Assembly: GCA_030431945.1 (NCBI GenBank)
Contig: JAUIIF010000314.1
Coordinates: 1 to 5,773 of the forward strand
Length of the DNA: 5,773 nucleotides
Direction: 5' to 3'
DNA from: Bacteroidia bacterium
GTDB lineage: Bacteria; Bacteroidota; Bacteroidia; Chitinophagales; Saprospiraceae
The position numbers were made by a program, and so were the translations under genes. The notes beneath the pieces were generated by a model. The model made no database searches. It was not told the DNA's origin and was given only the letters and a program-made list of their open reading frames with translations. Every line of letters starts with the position of its first letter. The stretch's first letter is position 1. This document shows, one piece after another, positions 1 through 5,773 of this stretch.

Positions 1-397
1 TGCCGGAGAGTTTACCGCTGATGAGCACTATGACCTGACGGCCATCGACCTGCCGGACCAGCAGTTTGACCTGGTCATCTGCTACCACGTGCTGGAGCAC
101 ATTCCTGACGACCTTACCGCTATGCGGGAGCTGCACCGCATCCTGAAACCCGGAGGCTTGTGCCTGGTACAAACACCCTTCCGGGAAGGGGAGACGTACG
201 AAGACGATACGATCACGACGCCGGCGGGCCGCCTGGCAGCCTTCGGGCAGGCCGATCACGTCCGGGTGTACTCCGAGGCCGGACTCCGGGAGCGCCTGAC
301 CGCGGCCGGATTCCGGGTGGCCGCCATTACCTACCCGCCCAACCACCTGCACGGCTGGCGGGGCGGGGAGACGGTGCTCTACGCGGAGAGGAAGTAA
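1..397 (+). CDS. Class I SAM-dependent methyltransferase, C-terminal part (5' end outside window)
   Basis: The frame is open from base 2 to a TAA at 395-397, giving 131 visible residues; the N-terminus with the SAM-binding glycine loop lies off the left edge. A GTG at 89-91 could start a shorter frame, but the residues before it (DLPDQQFDLVICYHVLEHIP) are the classic strand-4 region of Methyltransf_11-type enzymes, so the true start is upstream. Next come the helix with RELHRILKPGG and strand-5 LCLVQTPF, then FGQADHVRVY and an ERLTAAGF helix, a tail commonly seen in this group. It should transfer a methyl group from SAM to an unidentified small molecule or glycan, probably in the cytoplasm; the acceptor cannot be read from this part. 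There is no signal peptide or membrane segment in the visible part. Family assignment is firm, substrate unknown. Confidence 0.9.
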   Translation, partial: AGEFTADEHYDLTAIDLPDQQFDLVICYHVLEHIPDDLTAMRELHRILKPGGLCLVQTPFREGETYEDDTITTPAGRLAAFGQADHVRVYSEAGLRERLTAAGFRVAAITYPPNHLHGWRGGETVLYAERK

Positions 398-431
398 AAT
401 CATGGTCTGTCAGGAGCCGACAAGTCCCCGC

Positions 432-452
432 TATTCCCGGGCTTCGGGGATA
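432..452 (+). other. Intergenic hairpin after the methyltransferase gene
   Basis: TATTCCCG (432-439) pairs with CGGGGATA (445-452) across a 5-base GGCTT loop, giving an 8-bp stem with one G-T wobble. It sits 34 bases after the methyltransferase stop and 43 bases before the next start. No T-run follows on the plus strand (ATAACGAGCG), so it does not look like a standard intrinsic terminator. It could slow RNA polymerase, protect the 3' end of the upstream mRNA, or be chance. The rest of the 398-495 gap shows no clear promoter. Confidence 0.3.
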
Positions 453-495
453 ATAACGAGCGACCTTCACGGCTTCATTAACCTCCTCTAGCAAC

Positions 496-1248
496 ATGAG
501 AATCCTTCTTCTTTTTACCCTCCTCTGCACCTGCGGCCCCGCCCGAACATTTGCGCAAACTGACCAAAAAGCCAAAGCGCTGGTGGACGAAATGATCAAA
601 GCCACAGGCGGCATGAATGGCCTCCATGCACTGAAGGACGTAAGCTACACCTACGGCAACTACCGGGGCGTAAGCGAAGAACGGTACATTTTTGACGGCG
701 AAATCAGCTGGGGTAAATCAATCACCAGCGAAGGTGAAACCCAGGTGCAGTACTACGATGGCACGACCGCCCGCGTCTGGATCAACGGCCAGGAAACCAC
801 GGACCCGAAGGCCATCGAATCCGCCTTCTTTTCCCGCAAGACCAACTACTACTGGCTGACGATGATGCAAAAGCTCGCCGACCCGGGACTGATCTATACC
901 TACGCCGGCAAACGGAAGTACGAAGGGATTGAATACGACCTGGTGGACGTCACCTTTCAGGACGGTATCGGGGTAGCCAAAGACCGTTACCTGCTTTACC
1001 TGAACCCCTACACCCACCTCGTGGATCAATTCCTGTTCAACGTCACGGCAGTGGGGCGCACGGAACCGATCTTGATGAAGTACACCTACGATACTTTTCC
1101 GGGGGGCGTCAAGCTGCCGGTTGTCGGGCAGTCTCACGCGGCGGCTAACTGGGAGGGTGAACTGGACCCTGAAGCCCAGTGGAGCTCCCGCTACCGCAAG
1201 GATTTCAAGTTTAATAATGGCTACACCCCCGCTACCATCCGCCAATAG
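496..1248 (+). CDS. Exported protein resembling the DUF6503 / LolA-like group
   Basis: This 250-residue protein begins with a Sec signal peptide: hydrophobic MRILLLFTLLCTC, then a likely cut after TFA at residue 20, leaving Gln first. The mature part opens with a helix (KALVDEMIKATGGMNGLHAL, 27-46), then alternating beta-strands with many aromatic residues (SYTYGNYRG, ERYIFDG, TQVQYYDGTTARVWING). A central stretch (NYYWLTMMQKLADPGLIYTY, 117-136) precedes YEGIEYDLVDVTF and RYLLYLNPYTHLVDQFLF. That order (helix, strands, 'L-DPG', 'G-x-Y-DLV-VTF', 'YLNP-T-LVDQ') is what I remember of Bacteroidota DUF6503 proteins, which are thought to have a LolA/LppX-like half-barrel that could hold a lipid; this match is from memory. 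No lipobox is present, so it is probably periplasmic. The ATG at 496 is chosen because it gives a proper signal peptide; no Shine-Dalgarno is visible. Its 3' end lies 8 bases from the converging gene. Confidence 0.85.
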   Translation: MRILLLFTLLCTCGPARTFAQTDQKAKALVDEMIKATGGMNGLHALKDVSYTYGNYRGVSEERYIFDGEISWGKSITSEGETQVQYYDGTTARVWINGQETTDPKAIESAFFSRKTNYYWLTMMQKLADPGLIYTYAGKRKYEGIEYDLVDVTFQDGIGVAKDRYLLYLNPYTHLVDQFLFNVTAVGRTEPILMKYTYDTFPGGVKLPVVGQSHAAANWEGELDPEAQWSSRYRKDFKFNNGYTPATIRQ

Positions 1249-1256
1249 TCCGTTTC

Positions 1257-2060
1257 CTACTTCCGCGCCAGCCGGAACAATTCGTAGGTAAGCCCCAGGC
1301 CCGCCCGGGAACGCCGCTGTCGCCATTCCTGGTTGACCGCCGAACTGTCGAAATGCCAGCCCTGCTCGTAGCTGATGCCGACGTATAGGCGGGGCTGCAG
1401 CGGGTAGCGCAGGGAAACGTATAACCCACCGTAACCGCCGCGCGCTGCGGCGGCAATAAGATTGCGGGATCCGGTGCGGACAACGGGCGTTTCGAGCGGG
1501 ACAATCCGGTCGGTAAACTGATCGAACAGGGCTGTCGTAGTCTGCACGTAGTCGTACTGCTGCGAGCCACCCAGCAAAGAGGAAACCTGAAACGCCGTTT
1601 CTGCGCGGAGTTTCCCCAGGTTGAATTGAAGCCCTAAGCGGCTGCGCAACCAGAACTCCTTAATGATGACGTCCCCCACGCGGCTGCGGATGGGGTCTGC
1701 TGCGGGGGTACTGGTAAAAGGATTGCCGGAGAAGGTTTTTGTGTAGTTGTTGATGGTGCCCCGGTCACGTACCGCTTCGAAGCCCAGGAGAAGCCCCACT
1801 TCTGACTCCGGAAAAAATATGGCTTGTAGGCCGGCTTGCCACCCGAGGCCAGGCGTGACGCCGTCTGCCTCAAAGCGGCTCCGCAAAATGCTGCGCCGGG
1901 TCACCAGGTTCAGACCGCCGCTGGCTTCAACTGCGAGGAAAGAACGATAAGTGCCACCTTCCGGACGCTGCGCAACGGGAACGGCGACGGGGCCGAAAAT
2001 CTGGGCACTAAGCCCGGAGCAAAGGCCACCGAAGAAGAAAAGGAATAGGAAAGTTCGCAT
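1257..2060 (-). CDS. Predicted small outer-membrane beta-barrel protein, function unknown
   Basis: The 267-residue product starts with a clear signal peptide (MRTFLFLFFFGGLCSGLSAQ, cut probably after A19). By eye the mature protein shows about eight amphipathic strands: roughly 40-52 (FLAVEASGGLNL), 72-83 (GLGWQAGLQAIFF), 87-98 (EVGLLLGFEAV), 135-148 (EFWLRSRLGLQFNL), 151-163, 208-219 (GGYGGLYVSLRY), 224-235 (RLYVGISYEQGW) and 251-263 (SRAGLGLTYELF). The alternating pattern with Gly and aromatic girdles, and a last strand close to the C-terminus, fits an 8-stranded outer-membrane barrel such as the OMP_b-brl families. Long loops near residues 99-133 and 164-207 would be extracellular or periplasmic. 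I do not recognise a specific family. It is the second gene of a minus-strand pair, starting 8 bases after the stop of the upstream gene, so co-transcription is very likely. No Shine-Dalgarno precedes the ATG. Confidence 0.8.
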   Translation of the reverse strand: MRTFLFLFFFGGLCSGLSAQIFGPVAVPVAQRPEGGTYRSFLAVEASGGLNLVTRRSILRSRFEADGVTPGLGWQAGLQAIFFPESEVGLLLGFEAVRDRGTINNYTKTFSGNPFTSTPAADPIRSRVGDVIIKEFWLRSRLGLQFNLGKLRAETAFQVSSLLGGSQQYDYVQTTTALFDQFTDRIVPLETPVVRTGSRNLIAAAARGGYGGLYVSLRYPLQPRLYVGISYEQGWHFDSSAVNQEWRQRRSRAGLGLTYELFRLARK

Positions 2061-2068
2061 AGGACGTG

Positions 2069-2716
2069 TTATTCTACCCGGATCAGGAAAATATTTTGTT
2101 GCGTGCCCGGGTCAATGCCGTCAAAAAAGAAGGAACGGCTCTCCGCGTAGAACAACGGAAAGGTACCCGCAGTAGCCGTGAGGTTGTTCCCCCCGGCGAG
2201 GGTCGTCGTCCCAAAGGAAGGGTCGTTGCAAAAACGGAAAGCCTCTTCCTCCAGATCAAGCGCGGAGCCTTCTACCCGGAGCAAGTACGTACCAGTGGAA
2301 TCGGCCCGGAAGCCGGTCCGGAAGGCGCAGGTGCCGCCCGTACACGTAAAGCGGGTAATGGCGGCTGAAGGGTCGTCTTCCGGTCCGTTGGGGACGACCA
2401 TGCCCACGTCTTCCATGGGCGTGAAATCCGCCAGGGCGGCGGTCAATTCAGAAACGGTAGAGTCAAAATGGAAGAGTTGGCTGACGACCAGTCCGCCGCC
2501 TGCACCGATCGTGAAGGCCGTGCCGTTAATCGTTTGGGTAGCGGGAAAAGTGGCATTGATCCAGATGGTGGCGCCGGGCGCATAAGTACCGGCCGGATTT
2601 TCCAGGGTTACCTCCAGCGGCAGGGTGCCGAAATCGAAAAATTCACACTCCTCCGGACAGGTGAAATTGCTGAAGAGGCAAAGGACCGCAAGGGCCAGTA
2701 AAGGATAGCGAAACAT
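2069..2716 (-). CDS. Exported cysteine-containing protein, possible lipoprotein, function unknown
   Basis: The product has 215 residues. Residues 1-19 form a hydrophobic signal (MFRYPLLALAVLCLFSNFT) followed by C20. The sequence before C20 (NFT) is a poor lipobox, so lipidation is uncertain, but the residues after it (CPEEC) carry an acidic pair at +3/+4, reminiscent of the lipoprotein surface-export signals described in Bacteroidota. The mature part looks all-beta: PAGTYAPGATIWINATF (41-57) resembles the 'GDTIWI' edge found in many Bacteroidota extracellular proteins, and GTYLLRVEG (142-150) looks like a further beta-sandwich strand. Cysteines fall at 20, 24, 125, 130 and 163; if C20 is lipidated the other four could make two disulfides. 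No enzyme motif is visible. It is the first gene of a pair with the barrel gene downstream (8-base gap), and a promoter-like site lies 60-89 bases before its ATG. A partner role with the barrel is inference only. Confidence 0.75.
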   Translation of the reverse strand: MFRYPLLALAVLCLFSNFTCPEECEFFDFGTLPLEVTLENPAGTYAPGATIWINATFPATQTINGTAFTIGAGGGLVVSQLFHFDSTVSELTAALADFTPMEDVGMVVPNGPEDDPSAAITRFTCTGGTCAFRTGFRADSTGTYLLRVEGSALDLEEEAFRFCNDPSFGTTTLAGGNNLTATAGTFPLFYAESRSFFFDGIDPGTQQNIFLIRVE

Positions 2717-2775
2717 AGCAGTTAACGTTTGTCTTCTTTAGACTTATAATGGGGTGAAAACGCTGCGCGTATCTT

Positions 2776-2806
2776 CAAAGAAAAGAAACACCACTGGTCG
2801 GTCAAC
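2776..2806 (-). promoter_or_regulatory. Probable Bacteroidota-type promoter for the 2716-1257 gene pair
   Basis: Reading the minus strand, GTTG (2803-2806) is followed after exactly 19 bases by TTTCTTTG (2776-2783). The Bacteroidota primary sigma factor recognises TTTG near -33 and TAnnTTTG near -7; here the first box matches 3 of 4 and the second matches 5 of the 6 fixed bases (T instead of A at position 2). Transcription would start near 2769, leaving a leader of about 50 bases before the ATG at 2716. The leader is A-rich just before the start and has no Shine-Dalgarno, as is usual in this phylum. Confidence 0.4.
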
Positions 2807-2817
2807 CTTAAAATTAG

Positions 2818-2827
2818 GGATTAATCC
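2818..2827. promoter_or_regulatory. Perfect 10-base palindrome upstream of the promoter
   Basis: GGATTAATCC is a perfect self-complementary site. It lies 11 bases beyond the proposed -33 box of the minus-strand unit, a typical position for an activator. A short palindrome in AT-rich intergenic DNA can arise by chance and no known regulator is matched. Confidence 0.2.
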
Positions 2828-2910
2828 ACGACATTTTTTTGCCTCAGACCAGGCGTGTGAACTGGGCAGTTCCTTATTCCCCCCCAATATCATTGCTTAG
2901 GGTTTAGCCT

Positions 2911-2954
2911 TTAAAAAAAGAACCGCCCTGGAGTTTAGCTGGCCAGGGCGGTTC
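2911..2954 (-). terminator. Rho-independent terminator of the M1 peptidase gene
   Basis: GAACCGCCCTGG (2920-2931) and CCAGGGCGGTTC (2943-2954) are perfect 12-base complements around an 11-base loop. On the minus strand the stem is followed directly by seven T residues (2913-2919) and then AA. The stem begins 25 bases after the peptidase stop codon. The T-run is on the minus-strand side only, so it ends transcription coming from the peptidase gene and separates it from the next unit. Confidence 0.93.
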
Positions 2955-2979
2955 GTGAACGGGGTTGAGCAAGAGTGCC

Positions 2980-5610
2980 TTAGTTGCCGAAGTTCTCGTA
3001 AATCTGAAGCAGTTGCGGTTCCGTTTCGACGGTTTTGATCTCGTCGATGATGGCTTTCAGCATGGTCACTTTAGCCGCATCATCGCCACTGGCTTTGTAG
3101 GCTTCCCGCAGGTCGTTGAGGGAATTGGTCGCCGCGTAACGACGCCAGGGGCTGCCGGAATTACTTACGGCAATAGTTTTAAGCTTGGCAATGCCGTCTG
3201 CTACTACTGCCGCACTGCCCTTAACGAGCAGCTGACGGTACCCGTCAAAAATTTCCATTGCCTCGAAGCCATCAGCTGCCTCCAGTTGCTTTTCGAGGTA
3301 AGGAAGCTTACTGACGTCGCCCGCAGCGGCATACACGGCGGCAAGCGCACTGGAGATGTTGCTGTTTTCGATGGTTTCCAGTTTAGTGGCTGCCTTGGCG
3401 GCTTCCACCGGGTCGGCGGCAGCCAGGGCCTGCAGGCCAGCCGCTACGACGGGGAAGGGGCGGGCATCCAGCGCCAGCTTGGCGAGCGCAGGAAGCTCAT
3501 CATCTTCCACCACGGTCAGTAATTCAAGGGCCAGTGACCGGACGGCGGAGTGCGGATCGCTCTTTGCCAGGCCGCGGATCAATACGAGTTGCTCCGCCGT
3601 TGCGCCTTCGCCAATCACCTGCATCGCCATGGCACGGACTTGGTGAAAGGGGTCCTGCAGGGCAGCCGTCAGGGTCATTTCCTTCGCTTCACTGGCGTCC
3701 TTATTGCCCAGTCGCTGAACGACGAGGTAACGATCTACCAGCGAAGGGGCTCCCTTGAACTGTGCGCTCAGCTCCTGTGCGGTCTTGGTATAGTTATAGG
3801 TGGCCAGGAGCTCGTGGCGGGGGTCAAAGATCACCACGTCCGGGGCCGTTGCTGCGGGGAAGGTGAAGGTTTGCTTACGCTGGTCCACTACGATGTCCAG
3901 CAGCTGTGGCGTAGTGCTGCCATTGGTGAAAATGGCTACCTGCGTGGGCAGGCGGAAGATGGCGGGAACGTTGTTCTCGGTGGATTGGGTCTGCTCCACG
4001 GTCAGGCTGATGTTGCCGTCAGCATAATCGGTGGAGAGGGAGAGTTCCGGGTGCCCGGCACTCAGGTACCACTGGTCGAAGAACCACTGCAGGTCTTCTC
4101 CGGTCGTGTCTTCAAAGGCCATCCGGAGTTCGTCTACTTCCACGGCGGAGAACTGATTGTCGGTCAGGTATTTCTTCAGGCTGGCGAAGAAAGCATCATC
4201 CCCAAGGTAACCACGGAGCATGTGCAGTACTGCGCCGCCTTTGTTGTAGCTGTGCGCGTCGAACATCTGCTCCTTATCGTCATAGTCGTACCAGATCAGT
4301 TCGTGCGGCTCGCCCCGGCGTACGGAGCCGAAGTAGCCACTCCGTTCGGTCATCATGTGGTAGTCTGCCGCGTCCCGTCCGTGCTTTTTTTCCAGCCACA
4401 GGTACTCGCTGTAGTTGGCAAAGCCTTCGTTCAGGGTCAGGTTGCTCCAGCTTTCGCAGGTGACGTAGTCACCGAACCAATGGTGGAACATTTCGTGCGC
4501 AACGATCTTTTCGTTCGTTTCTACGTCGATCAGGCTGCGCTCCGTCCCGTGCATGAACTCGCCGAAGATGACGGCCGTGGTGTTTTCCATGGCGCCGCTC
4601 ACGTAGTCCCGTACGGCCACCTGGCTGTACTTTGGCCATGGGTAGCTCACGCCGGTCAGGTCACTGAAAAAACTCAGCATCTCCCGGGTGTGGGGATAGA
4701 TGGCCTTGGCGTGCTCGCCCCAGCCCTTTTCCATGTAGTAGTTGACGGGTTTGCCGTTCCAGGGTTCGTCTTCCACCACCTCAAAGTCCCCTACGATGAG
4801 CGCAAAGAGGTAAGGGGCGTGCGGCTGGTCCATTTTCCAGTAATCGGTACGGGTACCGTTACCGTTGTCTTTTTGACTTACGCGCACGCCGTTGCTCAGT
4901 GTTTCGTACTCGCTTTTTACGGTGACGTAAATTTCCTGGGTGGTCCGCTCGTTGGGCTTGTCGATGGTGGGGAACCAGCGGCTGTTGTTTTCGGTCTCGC
5001 CCTGGGTCCAGATCTGGCGGGGTTTATCACCTTCTTCGCCGCGGGGGTTGATGAAGAAGAGGCCCTTGTCCGAGGTGATGGCGGCGGAGCCGCCACTCTG
5101 GGCGGGCACGGCCGTGTAGTCAAGTACAATGGTGTATTCTTCGCCACGCTGGTACTTTTTATCCAGGCCGATGATTACCTGTTGTTTATCGTCGCTGTAT
5201 TCGTACACCAGGCCGCGGCCGGTACTGTTGGCCATCCGGATACTCTTGAAGTCGAAATTTTTGGCATCGAGAATCAGGGTCCGCATGGGCTGGAAAATCG
5301 GGGCGAGGGTGAGCGTCGCTTTGCCGATGACCATTTCCTTATCCCAGTCAAAGGAAAGATCGAGGCGGGTGTGGATCAGGTCGTGCGTACGGTTGTAGGC
5401 CGCGTGGTAAACCGGGCGCTCGTTCGGGATGCTGACTTCCACGGGGGCTTCCGTGTCAATAACGCCGTTTACGGCGGGCGTTACCGTCATCGTGTCCAGT
5501 TCCCGGGTCTCCATAACGACGGGCTCTTCGGCCAGCGCAGGCTTGGGGGTATTACAGCCAAAGGCCAGGAGCGTAGCCAGCAGGCTGAGTAAAGGCAGTA
5601 TTTTGTGCAT
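2980..5610 (-). CDS. M1-family zinc aminopeptidase, probable lipoprotein, with HEAT-like C-terminal region
   Basis: This 876-residue enzyme should remove N-terminal amino acids from peptides outside the cytoplasm. The first 18 residues are a signal ending LLAFG before C19, an acceptable though not perfect lipobox, followed by a Pro/Glu/Thr-rich tether to about residue 65. The M1 N-terminal beta domain follows (HTRLDLSFDW near 80), including QGE (203-205), where E205 matches the position of the second amine-binding Glu in aminopeptidase N. The catalytic domain has GAMEN (339-343), HEMFH (372-376) and, exactly 18 residues later, the third zinc ligand E395 in NEGFANY; Y455 in SYNKGG fits the transition-state Tyr. 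All key residues are intact, so it should be active. Residues about 530-600 are a beta-sandwich. From about 640 onward, helical units such as DPFHQVRAMAMQVIG and DPHSAVRSLALELL look like HEAT repeats. It has its own terminator downstream. The ATG at 5608-5610 gives the signal peptide. Exact peptide preference is unknown. Confidence 0.96.
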   Translation of the reverse strand: MHKILPLLSLLATLLAFGCNTPKPALAEEPVVMETRELDTMTVTPAVNGVIDTEAPVEVSIPNERPVYHAAYNRTHDLIHTRLDLSFDWDKEMVIGKATLTLAPIFQPMRTLILDAKNFDFKSIRMANSTGRGLVYEYSDDKQQVIIGLDKKYQRGEEYTIVLDYTAVPAQSGGSAAITSDKGLFFINPRGEEGDKPRQIWTQGETENNSRWFPTIDKPNERTTQEIYVTVKSEYETLSNGVRVSQKDNGNGTRTDYWKMDQPHAPYLFALIVGDFEVVEDEPWNGKPVNYYMEKGWGEHAKAIYPHTREMLSFFSDLTGVSYPWPKYSQVAVRDYVSGAMENTTAVIFGEFMHGTERSLIDVETNEKIVAHEMFHHWFGDYVTCESWSNLTLNEGFANYSEYLWLEKKHGRDAADYHMMTERSGYFGSVRRGEPHELIWYDYDDKEQMFDAHSYNKGGAVLHMLRGYLGDDAFFASLKKYLTDNQFSAVEVDELRMAFEDTTGEDLQWFFDQWYLSAGHPELSLSTDYADGNISLTVEQTQSTENNVPAIFRLPTQVAIFTNGSTTPQLLDIVVDQRKQTFTFPAATAPDVVIFDPRHELLATYNYTKTAQELSAQFKGAPSLVDRYLVVQRLGNKDASEAKEMTLTAALQDPFHQVRAMAMQVIGEGATAEQLVLIRGLAKSDPHSAVRSLALELLTVVEDDELPALAKLALDARPFPVVAAGLQALAAADPVEAAKAATKLETIENSNISSALAAVYAAAGDVSKLPYLEKQLEAADGFEAMEIFDGYRQLLVKGSAAVVADGIAKLKTIAVSNSGSPWRRYAATNSLNDLREAYKASGDDAAKVTMLKAIIDEIKTVETEPQLLQIYENFGN

Positions 5611-5630
5611 ACTAGTTTTAATGGTTTAAT
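5611..5630 (-). promoter_or_regulatory. AT-rich translation leader of the peptidase gene
   Basis: On the minus strand the bases before the ATG read ATTAAACC then ATTAAAAC then TAGT, a near-perfect tandem 8-mer. There is no Shine-Dalgarno. AT-rich, unstructured leaders are known to help translation start in Bacteroidota, so this is a plausible initiation region and supports the start at 5610. The tandem form may be chance. Confidence 0.35.
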
Positions 5631-5773
5631 GCATAAGGACGTTTGTTTAAGCCGGAATGTTGCATGGGCGCGGTCGCAGGTGCAACAGAAGGTAAGGGAG
5701 CCGACGGCAAAACCTGGCCCGTTTAACCCTCCCTGGGCAATTGCAGGAAGGCATAATTCGTCGGTCGAGGCGG
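5631..5773. other. Non-coding end of window with one inverted repeat
   Basis: No gene is supported here on either strand. GTTGCA (5659-5664) and TGCAAC (5681-5686) form 6-base inverted arms 16 bases apart, with a possible inner GCG/CGC pairing; this lies 49-76 bases before the peptidase start and could be an operator or a leader hairpin. The best TTTG-type box on the minus strand (AGGTTTTG, 5708-5715) lacks the TA and has a 22-base spacer to the nearest TTG, so I do not call a promoter. Confidence 0.3.

Larger units (their letters stand above)
2717..2979. other. Non-coding region between the two minus-strand units
   Basis: This 263-base stretch is more AT-rich than its surroundings and has no convincing gene on either strand. 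It contains, in minus-strand order, the trailer and intrinsic terminator of the peptidase gene (2911-2954), a 7-C run (2879-2885), a 7-T run (2834-2840), the palindrome at 2818-2827, the promoter-like site at 2776-2806 and the leader of the 215-residue protein. No RNA gene or riboswitch fold was recognised. Confidence 0.7.

Noticed and set aside
89..397. GTG at 89 as the start of a small 102-residue protein
   Set aside because: The same frame is open to the left edge and the upstream residues belong to the conserved methyltransferase core, so this is the tail of a longer gene.
718..1326. A 202-codon minus-strand frame overlapping the DUF6503-like gene
   Set aside because: It covers the opposite strand of a gene with a good signal peptide and family-like features, crosses into the next gene's 3' end, and its own product has no signal or motif.
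2879..2885. Run of seven C bases, considered as a phase-variable tract
   Set aside because: It is not inside a coding region and lies about 73 bases upstream of the proposed -33 box, outside the spacer, so a length change would have no clear effect.
2965..3522. A 185-codon plus-strand frame across the peptidase 3' end
   Set aside because: It starts just beyond the terminator and lies almost entirely opposite the HEAT-like region of the peptidase; no protein features support it.
3550..5592. A 680-codon open frame on the plus strand opposite the M1 peptidase gene
   Set aside because: Its codons lie exactly over the codons of the peptidase gene, so a stop would only appear where the peptidase uses TTA, CTA or TCA. 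A GC-rich gene avoids these, which explains the open frame. The peptidase has all M1 motifs; the antisense product is not recognisable.
5708..5740. Possible minus-strand promoter for the peptidase (AGGTTTTG with an upstream TTG)
   Set aside because: The -7 box lacks the TA and the spacer of 22 bases is long; the match is too weak to call.

Overview
The window looks like a piece of chromosome from a fairly GC-rich member of the Bacteroidota, possibly a Lewinella/Saprospiraceae-type bacterium. This is inferred from several signs: several exported proteins with signal peptides ending in the SAQ/FAQ style, an M1 metallopeptidase that appears to be a lipoprotein, a probable small outer-membrane beta-barrel, no Shine-Dalgarno sequences before the starts, and one promoter-like site close to the Bacteroidota TTTG / TAnnTTTG pattern. 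Genus-level placement is only a guess.

Layout, left to right. Bases 1-397 hold the 3' end of a class I SAM-dependent methyltransferase gene (+ strand, cut by the window edge). A 98-base gap with one hairpin follows. Bases 496-1248 (+) encode a 250-residue exported protein that resembles the DUF6503/LolA-like group. It meets, tail to tail and only 8 bases apart, a two-gene minus-strand unit. That unit runs from 2716 leftward: a 215-residue cysteine-containing exported protein (2069-2716), then after 8 bases a 267-residue predicted outer-membrane beta-barrel (1257-2060). Bases 2717-2979 are non-coding. They hold a likely promoter for the unit and, next to the following gene, a strong intrinsic terminator. 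Bases 2980-5610 (-) encode an 876-residue M1-family aminopeptidase with an intact active site, a lipoprotein-type signal and a HEAT-repeat-like C-terminal region. The last 163 bases are its leader, with no gene visible.

Four of the five genes encode envelope proteins (one periplasmic or surface, one barrel, two possible lipoproteins), but no shared pathway can be shown. The M1 enzyme probably degrades peptides at the cell surface or in the periplasm for nutrition and forms its own transcription unit. The 2069-2716 and 1257-2060 genes are probably co-transcribed and may act together in the outer membrane; their function is unknown. I see no mobile element, CRISPR array, RNA gene or defence system. 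The least explained part is the two-gene secreted-protein/barrel unit.
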